DNA from: Manihot esculenta
Lineage: Eukaryota; Streptophyta; Magnoliopsida; Malpighiales; Euphorbiaceae
Length of the DNA: 64,000 nucleotides
Assembly (NCBI RefSeq): GCF_001659605.2
Contig: NC_035171.2
Coordinates: forward strand, 10,260,256-10,324,255
Direction: 5' to 3'
Made by a program: the position numbers and the translations under genes. Within the stretch, counting starts at the first letter, position 1, and every line of letters starts with the position of its first letter. The notes beneath the pieces were generated by a model. It had not been told where the DNA came from, ran no database searches, and was given only the letters and a program-made list of their open reading frames with translations. This document shows, one piece after another, positions 10,657 through 21,506 of this stretch.

Positions 10657-12382
10657 TGTAATACCCGGCTAGACTCTGGCATCGGAATTCCTACCGTCCG
10701 GTGGAATCTCGGATGTCGGAAGCCTCTAGTAGGGTAGAATCATGTTTTCATAAAATGTTTTAAGGTATTTCATGGTTTTGAGTATGAAGTTTTAATGAGT
10801 TTTTGCATGAAAAGTCTTTGGAGGAAAACCCAGGTTCGGCCGCCGAAAGTCAAGTTCGGCCGCCGAACATGCATGCGTTTTGGAGGCACGTTAGGCCCCC
10901 GAAAGCATGAGTGAGGGAAGTTCAGGTTCGGCCGCCGAAGCTCAAGTTCGGCCGCCGAACATGGCATGCATGCGGAGGCACATTCGGCCCCCGAACGTGG
11001 CCTGGCCAGCCACCTATAAAAGGGTCCCTTAGGTCCGCACGGGCGAACTTTTCTCCCCCGTTGCCGGCCAAGGTGAGTCTCCGCCACCCCTCCCTCGATC
11101 TTGAGTGTTTTCCTTAGATCTTCCATGATTTTCACGGGTTTTAACTTCTGTTTTGAAGATTTGTGAGTAAAGAGCAAGTTTTGGGTACTTGAAGGTTCAA
11201 AGAGCTCAATCTCTCCATCTCCAAGCTAGGATCGCCTTTCCTCTCATTTCTTCAAGAGGTAAGCTCGGATCCACCCTTGTTATGTGTTTTAAACAAGCAT
11301 TTAAGTTGTTTTATGGGTAGAGATGCATGTTTAGGCTTGTTGATGAGTTTATGGGTTTTGATGATGATTTGAACAATGTATGTTGTTTGTGTGTGTTTGA
11401 AGTGTTGTAGTTATTTCATGATGTTTTAGGGGGTTTTTGGGGAGTATATTAGAGTTATGTTTATGTATGTTTGGTCCCTCATTGGGGTCCACCTGTGTAG
11501 GTTCGGACCCGAGGAACCGAGGACCCCAGCAGTGAGCCAGCTGCTACAGAGTTTGTCAGAGCTAGCCAGAGGTGAGTGGAATAAACCTTAAGTTTTAAAA
11601 TAACGAAATATGAATTTTGAGCATGATCCATGCATCATGAATGCCATGAGATATAGTAGGTTGCTTGCATTAGTATTCACGAATATGTTGCATTGCATTT
11701 ATGATGTTGATGTGGATTGGTCATTGGATGATCCTTTAGTCATCATTTGATATGATGATGTTATGGCATGATATGGTATGGAAGTCCAGGTTGTACCCAT
11801 TCTACGTCCCTGGCACGATTTAAGAGGAAGTCCAGGTTGTACCCATTCTACGTCCCTGGCACAGTTGGACTGTATGATATGTTATGTTAAGGGAAAGACC
11901 GGTTGTACCCATTCTACGTCCCGGCACAGTTGGACTATGTAGAGGACTATTGGTGACAATACCATCCGAGATGTGATTTGTTGTGATGTGTTGCATTACA
12001 TAATGGCATGAGATTTTTAAATATATGTTTTCACTATTCTGCTCACTGGGCTTTGTAGCTCACCCCTCTCCCCTAACCCCAGATGTGCAGGTACAGGGTA
12101 GACCAGGAGGTTAGCCAGAGTTTTGAAGTATGTGTACGTAATAGTTAGATGGGGGACATGACAATTGTAATATGATGTAATGTAAGAGATTACAGTATGT
12201 ATGTAATGAGGTATATTGAGGTTATAGATGTGCTTGACCCTATGAGTTTTGTAATCCCTTCTTGATCATGTATGGGATTATACAGGTTTACAGGTTATAT
12301 GTTAGGCTTGCTACGGGTCTCGGCGGCCTTAAGTCGACCCGGATCCTAGCGCCGGTAGCGGTCCGATTTTCGGGTCGTTACA
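10657..12382 (+). repeat. 3' LTR of element A
   Basis: 1726 bp, equal in length to the 5' LTR and differing at about 10 positions by eye (for example ACTCT for ACTCC near the start, GGGTCTCGG for GGGTCCCGG near the end). It ends TTACA and is followed by the AGGGA target duplication at 12383-12387. Confidence 0.95.
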
Positions 12383-12387
12383 AGGGA

Positions 12388-12773
12388 TATGGGTTGTAAC
12401 TAGAGAAATCTGATGTGCCTCCCATCGGATACCTCGGTCCCTATGGGGAGGGTTGGTACTGTGGTGGGTAAGCAAAACCCGAGGACTGAGCACCTCCTTG
12501 TGATTCTCCCATACCCTCTTCTGACATACTAACACTCAAACTTCCATCTCTCCTCTAATCATCTTTCACTGATTCCCTCACATCCGCAGACATTCTACCC
12601 GGATCTGTTCTCCTCCTGTTTACATCAAAAGAACTTTTACGGTCCCTTAATGTTTCTCCTCTACTAGTTCTACTCGACCGTGCTCTTGGCAGAGCAGGGG
12701 GTAGGGCATCCATGCCCTCATTCTCAGGTGAAACTCCAGTTAATCGTGGAGATCAACGAGTGCCTCGCATTCT
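12388..12773 (-). pseudogene. Element B gag, N-terminal part
   Basis: Continuation of the minus-strand gag split by element A. The start codon is the complement of CAT at about 12769-12771 and reads MRGTR followed immediately by TGA, where the relatives have CGA (Arg), a CpG transition. The acidic/basic N-terminus and the start of the Pro/Tyr-rich linker (YPPQYQPSP) are recognisable down to 12388. Further stops occur in the linker. Confidence 0.85.
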
Positions 12774-12812
12774 GATTTCTGAAAAATGAGCATTCTGATT
12801 TCTGAAAAATGA
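12767..12812. repeat. 23-bp tandem duplication at the gag start of element B
   Basis: GCATTCTGATTTCTGAAAAATGA occurs twice head to tail (12767-12789 and 12790-12812, first 20 bases GCATTCTGATTTCTGAAAAA). It spans the gag start codon and so duplicates the start and its upstream context. Confidence 0.85.
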
Positions 12813-13038
12813 CATACATCACATAAACATTAGCATCACATGGTTCATGTAGACACACATGAACCCACATCACATTCATATATATCATTAATGCACATGC
12901 ATAATATCATGGCATTTCACATCATCATTAAGACAAGACTCTACATCCTATCCTAGTGGACATGATTTTTCCTAATGTGTTTGCCCTTCTATAACATCTA
13001 TGAGCCCGACACGCTAGGTCCGACCATATGAACCTAAG

Positions 13039-13050
13039 GCTCTGATACCA
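13039..13050 (-). other. Primer-binding site of element B
   Basis: GCTCTGATACCA is the reverse complement of the iMet-tRNA primer site and lies 3 bp from the LTR edge at 13054. This fixes element B as minus strand, with its 5' LTR on the right. Confidence 0.88.
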
Positions 13051-13053
13051 CTC

Positions 13054-16000
13054 TATAACGACCCGAAAATCGGACCGCTACTGGCGCTAGGATTCAGATC
13101 GACTTAAGGTCGCCGGAACCTGTAGCAAGCCTACTATACATCCTGTGTACCTGATAAAAATCCCATACATGATCATATATTTTCATAAAAATTTAAACTT
13201 TTCATATACCAAGCTCGACCTGTGCATGCATCATAAACTGTACACATAAAACCCACACTAGAGCCCTCATCAAATGCTCTAGTATGTTAAACATCACTGA
13301 TCAAACATAATTTAGCCACATTTTTATTATCTTTATTACTGCTTAATTACATATTTTCCAGCTTAATTTATGGTTTTTGTCATGTTTTTACAGAAAAGGA
13401 AGAAAATGAAAAGTTGGAGAAAAAAGTGCAGAAAAAGCTGAAAAAGTGATTGGGTCAAAGCAATTTGGCCAAATCACTTGCCCAAATCAAGTAAAGGAAG
13501 CAGAGACAGGAAGCTGAGGCAGAAACCTGGAAGTGAATTCACAGAAGCGATTTAGGCAAGCGATTTGCCCAAATCACCCACCCAAATCACATTGGCACAG
13601 AGGCGGACAGCAGAGCGGGAAAGAGGCAAAAATTCAAATTTCAAAAGCATTGAAGTCCTATTCTACTTCAAACACTTCAAGATCAACCCTAGGATATCTC
13701 CAAGAGTCACTCCAAGAAAGACTTTCTCAAGAAGAAGAATTCATCCATAATTAAATACAAAATTAAAGAAGGAGTAAAAGACCACAAAAAGACCAATTCA
13801 AATTAGGATTCCAAGTCCTAATTGGATTAGGACTCTTCACCTATAAAAGGAGGCAGCCTCAAACCAGCAAAGAATGATCTCTCCACCATTGGCTACACTG
13901 AAGAATTCCAGCAGCCTCTCTTCTTCTACTTTTCTCCTTTCTTTTTGTGTATTTTGACCGCCATGAGTGGCTAAACACTTTTCTTTTCTAGTTGAAGTTG
14001 AAAAAATTCAGTTGGTGATGAATTGGGAGATCTAAATCTCCATTATTAAACTCTTGTTTACTTTCAATATTTATGCAACTTGATCTTTCTATAATTATTG
14101 CTTTGCTTTTAGAATCAATTAAGGCATGTTGCTTTTAATTGCTTAAGTAATATATTGTTTGAATGATTTAGGTCCGTAATTGCTTAGGTTGTTTAAACTC
14201 AAGTATAATCGGTTGCATAATCTAAACTTGACCACGCGGTTGGCAAGGATAGAATTAGGTTTCTCTAAGTCTTAAGGCAGTTAACAGTTGAAAAGTAAAA
14301 ATCTCCAAGGACATTCCTTGGCAACTTGTTAACTAGTGTTTGATTAGCGAACGTTTCCTAATCAAACTAGAACTAAGGAGGAATTTGGATTGGGAGAAGC
14401 GTCTTCCACATCCTAAACTAATTTATTGAAATAAATAGGAGTATTAAAGAATCAATGATCAATTCTAAACAAACTGAAATAGATCCATACTTCAACTAGA
14501 ATTCTTCTCCCATTGAAATTCTCATCTTTTTAAATTGTTGCTTTCTCTTGCTATTTTAGTATTAATTCATCAAATCAAAACCCCCTCTTTATTTATTTGT
14601 TATTTACTTGTCCAAGTCATTACTAGGAAAGTCCGTAGTGTCAAGTCCCTGTGGTTCGACCCTATTGCCACTATCTACAAGTTATTTGTTGATTAATTAA
14701 TAGGTTTATTTTTGACGGCTTCGACAACCGCTATCAATCACATGCCTCAAGCTTGGTTCAACATAACTTATCATAAAAACTTTTACATAAAGAATCATGT
14801 TTACAGGGATTTACAAAACATAAACTAGGGCAGATCACAAAACTAAACCATTACATAGTACATGTCCACTACTAATCTATTACATAAACTTATACCAGCC
14901 TCTAGCCGACTCCCTGAGCTATTCTTGACCCTGCAAACCTAGAGTTAGGGGAAAGGGATAAGCTACAAAAGCCTAGTGAGCAGAACATAAAAATAGTTTA
15001 ATAAACATATGCTCTCATAAAATGCATCACAACACAAACAATACACATCAAGGATGGACTTGTCACCAGTAACCCCCTACATATTCTAAATCAATGCCCG
15101 GCCCTCGACGGAGCTCCTCAGGACTTCCTCTTAAACATAACATAACATATCCAACTATGCCAGGGGTGTAGAATGGGCAGCTCTGGTCTTTCCCTTACAT
15201 AGTGCTAGGGCGCGTAGAATGGGCAGCCCTAGTCTTCCGTATCCGTATCATATCATAACCTGCTCGAGGGCTAGTGGGTCATCCAACATCCATCCACAAC
15301 AACAGTAAATATGCAATGCATCATATTCGTGAATTCTAATACAAACATCCTATAACATGGCATTCGTGATGCATGAACATACTCAAAAGTTTGATTACTT
15401 AAAAACAATAGATTAGTTTAGTTCTACTCACCTCTGGCTGACGCCTGATGAAAACTGAAGCAGCAGACTCACTGCTGGCCTCTACGGTCTCCCAGGTCCG
15501 ATCCTACACAGATGGACTCCCATGAGGGACCAAACATAGCTAAAACTTGACTCTATACAACTCTCTAAAAATCCCCTAAAACATCACAAAACATCCATGT
15601 AAAACAAGCAAATGAAGACTGGGCAGAGGACTTTCGGCGGCACCTTCGGCGGCCGAAGGTCCTTTACAGATCCGAAAGTCAGGGTACTTCGGGGGCAGGT
15701 TCGGCGGCCGAAGGTCCTCCATAGATCTGAAAGTCAGGGACTTTCGAGGGCGGGTTCGGCGGCCGAAACTCCCTTACAGATCCAAAAGTGCATGCTTTCG
15801 AGGGTAGGTTAGGCGGCCAAAGGCTGCCTCCACAGGCAGGTTCGGCGGCCGAACCTTGCTTTGGCGGCCGAACCTGGGTTCTCTAGAATGGCAGAACCCG
15901 ATTCTGCCCTATGCATTTCAGCCCCAAAACTCTCAAATCCTCACACCCAACTTTCCACAACATGCATACACACTCCAACATGCATAAGGGGTATAAAAAC

Positions 16001-16669
16001 TAGCCTAAACCCCAACAAACAACAACAAAACACAAAAGGGAGCATACATTCACCAAAACCCAACTCAAAGCTTATAACCTTAGATCTAGCTATTTCATGC
16101 ATTTTTTAACCCTTAACCCTTTCTAAAACTTACTTAAAACATATAAAAAGGCTAGGATCTACACTTACCTCTTGAAGATCTAAGGTAGATGCGACCCAAG
16201 CTTGGAGTTGAGGAGAAACGGTCTCCCAAACTTTAAAACTTTGGATTCAAGCTTAAAACTTCAAAAAACAAGAGGAAATTCGTGAAAATCTGAAAGATTT
16301 GAAGGAAAAATATAAAATCATCAAAGGGAGGGCAATAACTCACCTTTGCCTGAAAATGGAGAGAGAAACTCCCCCATTTTCGGACTGGAGGCCTCTTATA
16401 GGTGGCTGGCCAGACCACCTTCGGGGGGCCGAAAGGAGAGCTCCCGCGGCAGCACCATGTTTGGCAGCCGAACCTGGGCTTGTCCCTCAAAAATATTTTT
16501 CTTTCATTTTAAAACTTTAACTCAAAATCAAATAATAAAATCATGAAAAACATTTTGTAAAAACATATTTTACCCTTCTAAGAGGTTCCGGTATCCGAGA
16601 TTCCGGATTTCAACGTGAATTCCATCGGAAAGTTGGAATCACGATACCGGAGTCTAGCCGGGTATTACA
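13054..16669 (-). repeat. 5' LTR of element B (contains solo LTR S1)
   Basis: Read on the minus strand, it begins TGTAATACCCGGCTAGACTC at 16669 and ends near 13054 with CGGGTCGTTATA; the terminal CA has become TA. Without S1 and its duplicated target (1444 bp) it is about 2172 bp, different from the A (1726) and C (2664-2684) LTRs. A TATAAG box in the context GGCCAGCCACCTATAAGAGG lies on the minus strand near 16393-16400. A cluster of TTCGGCGGCCGAA palindromes and decayed copies lies at 15627-15880. The partner 3' LTR is outside the window. Confidence 0.85.
13298..14736 (+). mobile_element. Solo LTR S1 (Tat/Ogre-like Ty3 family)
   Basis: 1439 bp with TG/CA ends (TGATCAAACATAATTT ... ACAACCGCTATCA) and a perfect 5-bp target duplication ATCAC (13293-13297 and 14737-14741). 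It contains a TATAAAAGGAGG box near 13842 and the U5 phrase GTGGTTCGACCCTATTGCC, typical of Tat/Athila-type LTRs. No internal region or second LTR is present, so this is a recombinant solo LTR. The LTR fragment at 31704-32575 belongs to the same family. Confidence 0.88.
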
Positions 16670-16895
16670 AAAGAGATGAACAAGTGCTCATAAATAATAA
16701 ATAAATAAATAAGTCTTTAATACTTTATTTTTAGACTTAAGAACCAGCTTTGAACATCAATAGAATTGGCTAAAGTAAGATCTAGTGACTACTCCATGAA
16801 TGTTACTTGACTATTTGTGTGATTGCGTGTGTGAATAGCTTGAGCTCTCCTATTTGTGTCAAAGATTTTATTGGGATTATTGTTTGCAATGTGAC
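16670..16895 (+). mobile_element. Remnant of Ty3 element T, internal 3' region (left part)
   Basis: Non-coding, AT-rich sequence between the end of element B and the GTGAC target of R (16891-16895). It continues without a gap at 31571 once R is removed and leads there to a polypurine tract and LTR, so it is read as the 3' internal region of a Tat-like element. No coding capacity remains. Confidence 0.5.
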
Positions 16896-16909
16896 TGTAA
16901 CATCCTCTG

Positions 16910-19593
16910 TGTAATACCCGGCTAGATTCCGGCATCGGAATCCCTACCTTCCGGCGGAATCTCCGTTGGAATATGGAATGTTGATGATGCCAGAGTCTTC
17001 TAGAGGGGTAAAATGTGTTTTCTAAAATGATTTTTACTGATTTCATGGTTTTAAATGAAAAAGATTTGAGTTTTGAAAAGAAAAGACTAAGGAGGTTTTT
17101 GCCAGGTTCGGCCGCCGAAAGTGAAGTTCGGCCGCCGAACATGAAGTTCGGCCGCCGAACATGAGTTGGTTTCGGGAGCGCCTTTGGCCTCCGAAAGTCT
17201 TGATTGAACAAACCAGGTTCGGCCGCCGAACCTCAAGTTCGGCCGCCGAACATGGGGGTGTTTTGCATGCACGTTAGGCCGCCGAAGGAGGTTTGGCTGG
17301 CCACCTATAAAAGCCCCTCAGACCGAAAATGGGCGAGATTTCTCCCCATTCTCGAGCTCAGGTGTGTTCATGTCCTCCTCTAGTCGTTTTCTTGCTTTTT
17401 CTTCAAATCCTTCACGTTTTATAAGCTATATGGTTGTTTTGAAGAGTTTTAAAGCTTGGATCAAGGTTTGGAGAGCTTGGAGACTTTAAGAGTTTGGGTT
17501 CTCCACATCTCAAGCTTTGGGTCGCACCAACCCTCGATCTTCAAGAGGTAAGTGTGGATCTATGTTTTTCTTTACGTTTCATGAAGTTTTAAGATGGTTT
17601 TGATGGGTAGATATGCATGTTAGGGTTTATGTGGGTTTTATGCCCAATGTATGATAATGTATGTTCATGTGATGTTTGTGTTGGGGTTTAAGTTAGTTTT
17701 CAAGCCCTTGAGCATATGGGAGAGAGTATGCATGATTGGGAGAGAGTATGTGAGGTTTGGGTTGTTTTGATGGTTTTGGCCTATGTGGGTCATAAACTAT
17801 CTATGTATGCTTTAGATGTTGTTTTTGGGAGTTTAAGCTTGTTTGAGCTCCCTTGTGCATTGTTGAGGATGTATGCATGTGTTTGAGAAGTCGGATGCTT
17901 GTTTTGGGGTGTATGGAAGGTTTGGGAGGCTTGAAATGCACAAAGGCTGAGTTCTGGATGAACTCAGGTTCGGCCGCCGAAGGTGGTTTCGGCCGCCGAA
18001 CCTGCCTGAGGATGCATGGTTTGGCCGCCTAACCTTGCCCCCGAAAGTTGAGTTTTGGCTTGAAAGCAGACTTTCGGCCGCCGAAGGTAATGTTCGGCCG
18101 CCGAAAGTGCCTGACTTTCGTCTCTGGAGAGAAGGTTCGGCCGCCGAAGGTGCCCCCGAACCTGCCTGTCTTTCGGATCTGTCTGGGACTTTCGGCCGCC
18201 GAAGGTGCCGCCGAAAGTGCCTGACTTTCGGGTCTGTCTGGACTTTCGGCCGCCGAAGGTGCCGCCGAAAGTGCCCTGTCCAGACTTTTCTTGCATGTTT
18301 TCATGTAATGTTTTCAGGATGTTGTAGGGGGTTTTTGGGTAGTCTTTTATGAGTTGTTTAGAGTATGTTTGGCACCTCACTGGAGTCCACCTGTGTAGGA
18401 TCGGACCCGAGGAACCGAGGTGTTTAGTAGTGTCAGCCGTTGCAGAGTCGGCCCTGAGCTAGTCACAGGTGAGTGGAACACAACTCTCTTATTTTAAAGT
18501 AAATAAATCAAATGTTAAGCATGTTCATGCATCATAAAATGCCATGATATGTAGTAGGTTGTATTGCATTAGTATTCACGAATATGATGCATTGCATATT
18601 ATGTTGTTGATGTGGATGGATATTGGATGATCCTTAGCCCTCAGTATGAGATGAGATAATATGATATGATATGCCATGGTATGATATGAGATAGAAAGAC
18701 CAGGTCGCCCCTGGTACTATGTTTATGCAAGCGAACACTAGGTGAGGCCTAATCGCCCCTGGTGTAGTCGGACATGTTATGATATGAATTATGCAAGCGA
18801 ACACTAGGTGAGGCCTAATCGCCCCTGGTGTAGTCGGACATGTTATGATATGAATTATGCAAGCGAACACTAGGTGAGGCCTAATCGCCCCTGGTGTAGT
18901 TGGACATGTTATGATATGCAGAGGGCTAGCGGTGACAAATTCATCCTTTGTGTGATTAGTTGTGATGTGTTGCATTTCATGATAGCATGAATGAGAAAAA
19001 GTTAAATGATTTGATAAATAAAATGAATAATAATATACCTAAAAAGTGTGGAATTAAAGCAAACATTTTTAGTTTCTGCTCACTGGGCTTTTTAGCTCAC
19101 CCCTCTCCCCTATCCCCAGGTTTGCAGGGTCAGAGATAGTCAGGAGATCAGCTGGATACGTCCATGGTCATGCTTATGTAATAGAATAGTTGTGGACATG
19201 ATGTAATCTAAGTTTATGTATTGATGTAAAAAGAGTTGTATTGTAATATGACCTTATGTTATGTTCAGAGTTATAGTATTGTGCTTGGCCCGAGTTGGAT
19301 AATCCCCTTGTACATGAGTTTTATTTTATGTTGTTTCATGTGATGGACCGAGTTTGACATAGGGTATGCTGACCTTAGAGGTTCTATGAGATTCAGTCAT
19401 AGTGCATACACAGGTCAAACGGGTTAAAGAAAAAGTTTACAGTTTTATGTTTTAAAGTTTATGCTTATGTTGGATCATGTTTGGGATTATACCAGCTGTA
19501 CAGGATGCATAGTAGGCTTGCTACGGGTCCCGGCGGCCTTATGCCGATCTGGATCCTAGCGCCGGTAGCGGTCCGGATTTCCGGGTCGTTACA
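16910..19593 (+). repeat. 5' LTR of element C
   Basis: Begins TGTAATACCCGGCTAGATTC and ends GGGTCGTTACA. It has a TATAAAAG box at 17306-17313 and five TTCGGCCGCCGAA palindromes upstream of it (from 17105). A second, denser cluster lies in the transcribed part (17967-18270), and three 66-bp tandem units start at 18724, 18790 and 18856. An extra 20-bp unit near 17127-17166 is absent from the 3' LTR. Confidence 0.95.
18724..18916 (+). repeat. Three 66-bp tandem units in the LTR of element C
   Basis: The unit starts TATGCAAGCGAACACTAGGT and repeats at a period of exactly 66 bp, nearly identically. The same array is in the 3' LTR at about 25676-25868. Confidence 0.9.
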
Positions 19594-19596
19594 GAA

Positions 19597-19608
19597 TGGT
19601 ATCAGAGC
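19597..19608 (+). other. Primer-binding site of element C
   Basis: TGGTATCAGAGC, 3 bp after the 5' LTR; identical to the site of element A. Confidence 0.9.
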
Positions 19609-19865
19609 CCTAGGTTCACATGGTCGGACCTATAGTGTGTCGGGCTCATAGAGGTTATAGTAGGGCAAGCACAATAGGAGAGATCATGTCCACTAGGATA
19701 GGATATGGAGTCCTGTCTTGTATGATGATGTGAAATGCCATGACGATGAGCATGTGCATTAATGCTATGATATGTATGTTATGTATGTGATGCAGGTTCA
19801 TGTGTTTCCACATGAACCATAAGATGCTAATGTTTATGTGCTATGTTATGCTCTCAGAAGTCAAG

Positions 19866-21506
19866 ATGAGAGGAACTCGTCGATCTGCGAGATTGACTGG
19901 AGCTCCGCCAGAGAATGAGGGCATGGATGCCCATTCCCCTGCTCTGCAGAGAGCAAGATCTTGTAGGACGATCAGGGAAAGTACATCAAGGGACCCTAGA
20001 AGGTCTTTTGATGCAGGTCGGAGGAGATCAGTTCATGAAAGTATGTCAGCGGATGTGATGGAAACAGAGGAGGATAACCAGAGAAGAGATAGTAGTTTGG
20101 GCATGAGTATGTCAGTAGAGGATATGGGAGAGTCCCAAGGAGGCACTCAGGCCTCGGGTTTTATTCCACCACAGTATCCACCCTACCCGCAAGGGGCAGG
20201 GAATCCGATGGGAGGTACGTCGGATTTCTTCAGCTATAACCCATATCCCACCTTTATGCCCTATCCTCCCTTTCACCCACCGTACCCACAGTACCCCATG
20301 TTTCCATCCTCACCCTTTTTCTCAGGTCCAGCTAACCCTAACCCAGGGAATGCTGCACCTCCTCCTCCACCAGCAGAACCAATAGTCCCTGATGTCCGGA
20401 TACCCAAACCTGGTTCATCAGTTGGGGGTAAAGTAAAGATGACAGATTACCTCAAGTTGGATGCCCCCAAGTTCGAAGCAGGCGATGACCCTTTTGAGTA
20501 CCTCAGAACGGTAAAGATGATAACAGATGAGCTAGGAGCAAGTGACAGTAGAGCAATTCAGATGGCAGGGTTCACATTGAAATGCAAGAAGGCAAGGGAA
20601 TGGTTCAAAAACTATGTGGACCCAAAGTTGGAGAGCTTATCCTGGGAACAGTTTGCCAATGAGTTTGCAGGATGGGCTTTTCCGGATAGTTCCAGAGAAC
20701 TGAAGATGCTTGAGTTTGAGCAGCTAAGGCAGACGGAAGAGATGAGCGTAGAGGAGTTTACGGACAGATTCCTAGAGCTGTTGCCGTTTGCAGAACAAGG
20801 TCTTGACACAGACCTGAAGAAGTCTAGGAGATATGTTATGAAGCTTCACTCCAGGTATTCCTCGTTGGTTCAATCAGCAGAAAGGGAGAGCTTCCATGCT
20901 ATAGTGGATATGGCGCGGAGAATGGAGGCTAGTGCCATTGTCCAGGGGACAGTTAAACAGTACGTGGCACAGTCTTCGGGTTCCAAAATCCCGGGGACAA
21001 GTGATGTTGATCTCTCCCCTCTAAGCGAGGCTGTCACAAAGAGTAAGAAGGGAGGCAGAGGCCTCAGAAGATCGAAGAAGAGCAAGTTCTGGGATCAGAT
21101 AAAGTCTAGTATGAGTTTAGGTGATGGTTCGAGCTCTGGTTCAGGTAACTCCAGATGTACACGGTGCGGTAGGCAGCACAAGGGAGTCTGTTTGATTGGG
21201 ACCACAGCATGCTTCAGGTGCGGACAGGAGGGGCACATGGCACGTGAGTGTCCCACCGCGACCTTGGTGGCACGGTCCCAGCAGACAGTTTCGGGCAGTG
21301 TAGCTCACCCAGTAGCTCCATCCATGTTTCAGGACAGTGGTAGAGGCGGAGACAGGGGGACAGCCCCTTCTTCAGCAGGTTCCCGTGGGGAAGGTCCATC
21401 AGCTCCAGCGCGGATCTTCGCCATGACTCAGCAGGAGGCTAACACATCGAACCCGATGGGATCAGGTAATCTCACTCTGGTATGTTCTGGTGTGTCTGTT
21501 TCATGA
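19866..21506 (+). CDS. gag: Element C Gag (intact), ending in a protease stub
   Basis: 546 codons from ATG 19866 (MRGTRRSARLTG), chosen because it matches the gag start of element A; an in-frame ATG 66 bases upstream at 19800 lies in leader sequence. Pro/Tyr-rich linker at residues ~95-185; retrotransposon gag domain from about 200 (KVKMTDYLKLDAPKFEAGDD) to 330; zinc knuckles CTRCGRQHKGVC (~431) and CFRCGQEGHMAREC (~448). The frame passes in phase through [15 protein letters not shown] into the pol leader and stops just where the protease should begin (CSGVSVS then TGA). It would form the virus-like particle shell and bind RNA but supplies no enzymes. No internal stop, unlike gag of A and B. 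Confidence 0.92.
   Translation: MRGTRRSARLTGAPPENEGMDAHSPALQRARSCRTIRESTSRDPRRSFDAGRRRSVHESMSADVMETEEDNQRRDSSLGMSMSVEDMGESQGGTQASGFIPPQYPPYPQGAGNPMGGTSDFFSYNPYPTFMPYPPFHPPYPQYPMFPSSPFFSGPANPNPGNAAPPPPPAEPIVPDVRIPKPGSSVGGKVKMTDYLKLDAPKFEAGDDPFEYLRTVKMITDELGASDSRAIQMAGFTLKCKKAREWFKNYVDPKLESLSWEQFANEFAGWAFPDSSRELKMLEFEQLRQTEEMSVEEFTDRFLELLPFAEQGLDTDLKKSRRYVMKLHSRYSSLVQSAERESFHAIVDMARRMEASAIVQGTVKQYVAQSSGSKIPGTSDVDLSPLSEAVTKSKKGGRGLRRSKKSKFWDQIKSSMSLGDGSSSGSGNSRCTRCGRQHKGVCLIGTTACFRCGQEGHMARECPTATLVARSQQTVSGSVAHPVAPSMFQDSGRGGDRGTAPSSAGSRGEGPSAPARIFAMTQQEANTSNPMGSGNLTLVCSGVSVS

Larger units (their letters stand above)
3571..12382 (+). mobile_element. Element A: full-length Ty3/gypsy chromovirus (Tekay/Del-like) inserted in element B
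   Basis: Complete LTR retrotransposon of 8812 bp: 1726-bp LTRs (3571-5296 and 10657-12382), tRNA-iMet primer site, gag, pol and polypurine tract. It is flanked by the 5-bp direct repeat AGGGA (3566-3570 and 12383-12387). Removing it rejoins the minus-strand gag of element B. By eye the two LTRs differ at about 10 of 1726 positions (about 0.6%), so the insertion is fairly young (order 0.2 My if a rate of 1.3e-8 per site per year is assumed). Pol is open; gag carries a stop and a frameshift, so the copy is probably not autonomous. Confidence 0.95.

Noticed and set aside
17967..18270. CRISPR-like regularly spaced palindromes
   Set aside because: Spacing is irregular, the units sit inside an LTR of a plant retrotransposon and no cas genes exist; promoter/leader repeats explain them.
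17964..18380. 138-, 91- and 105-codon frames in the C LTR (repeated at 24916-25332)
   Set aside because: Products of the TTCGGCCGCCGAA repeat cluster read in several frames; low-complexity peptides.
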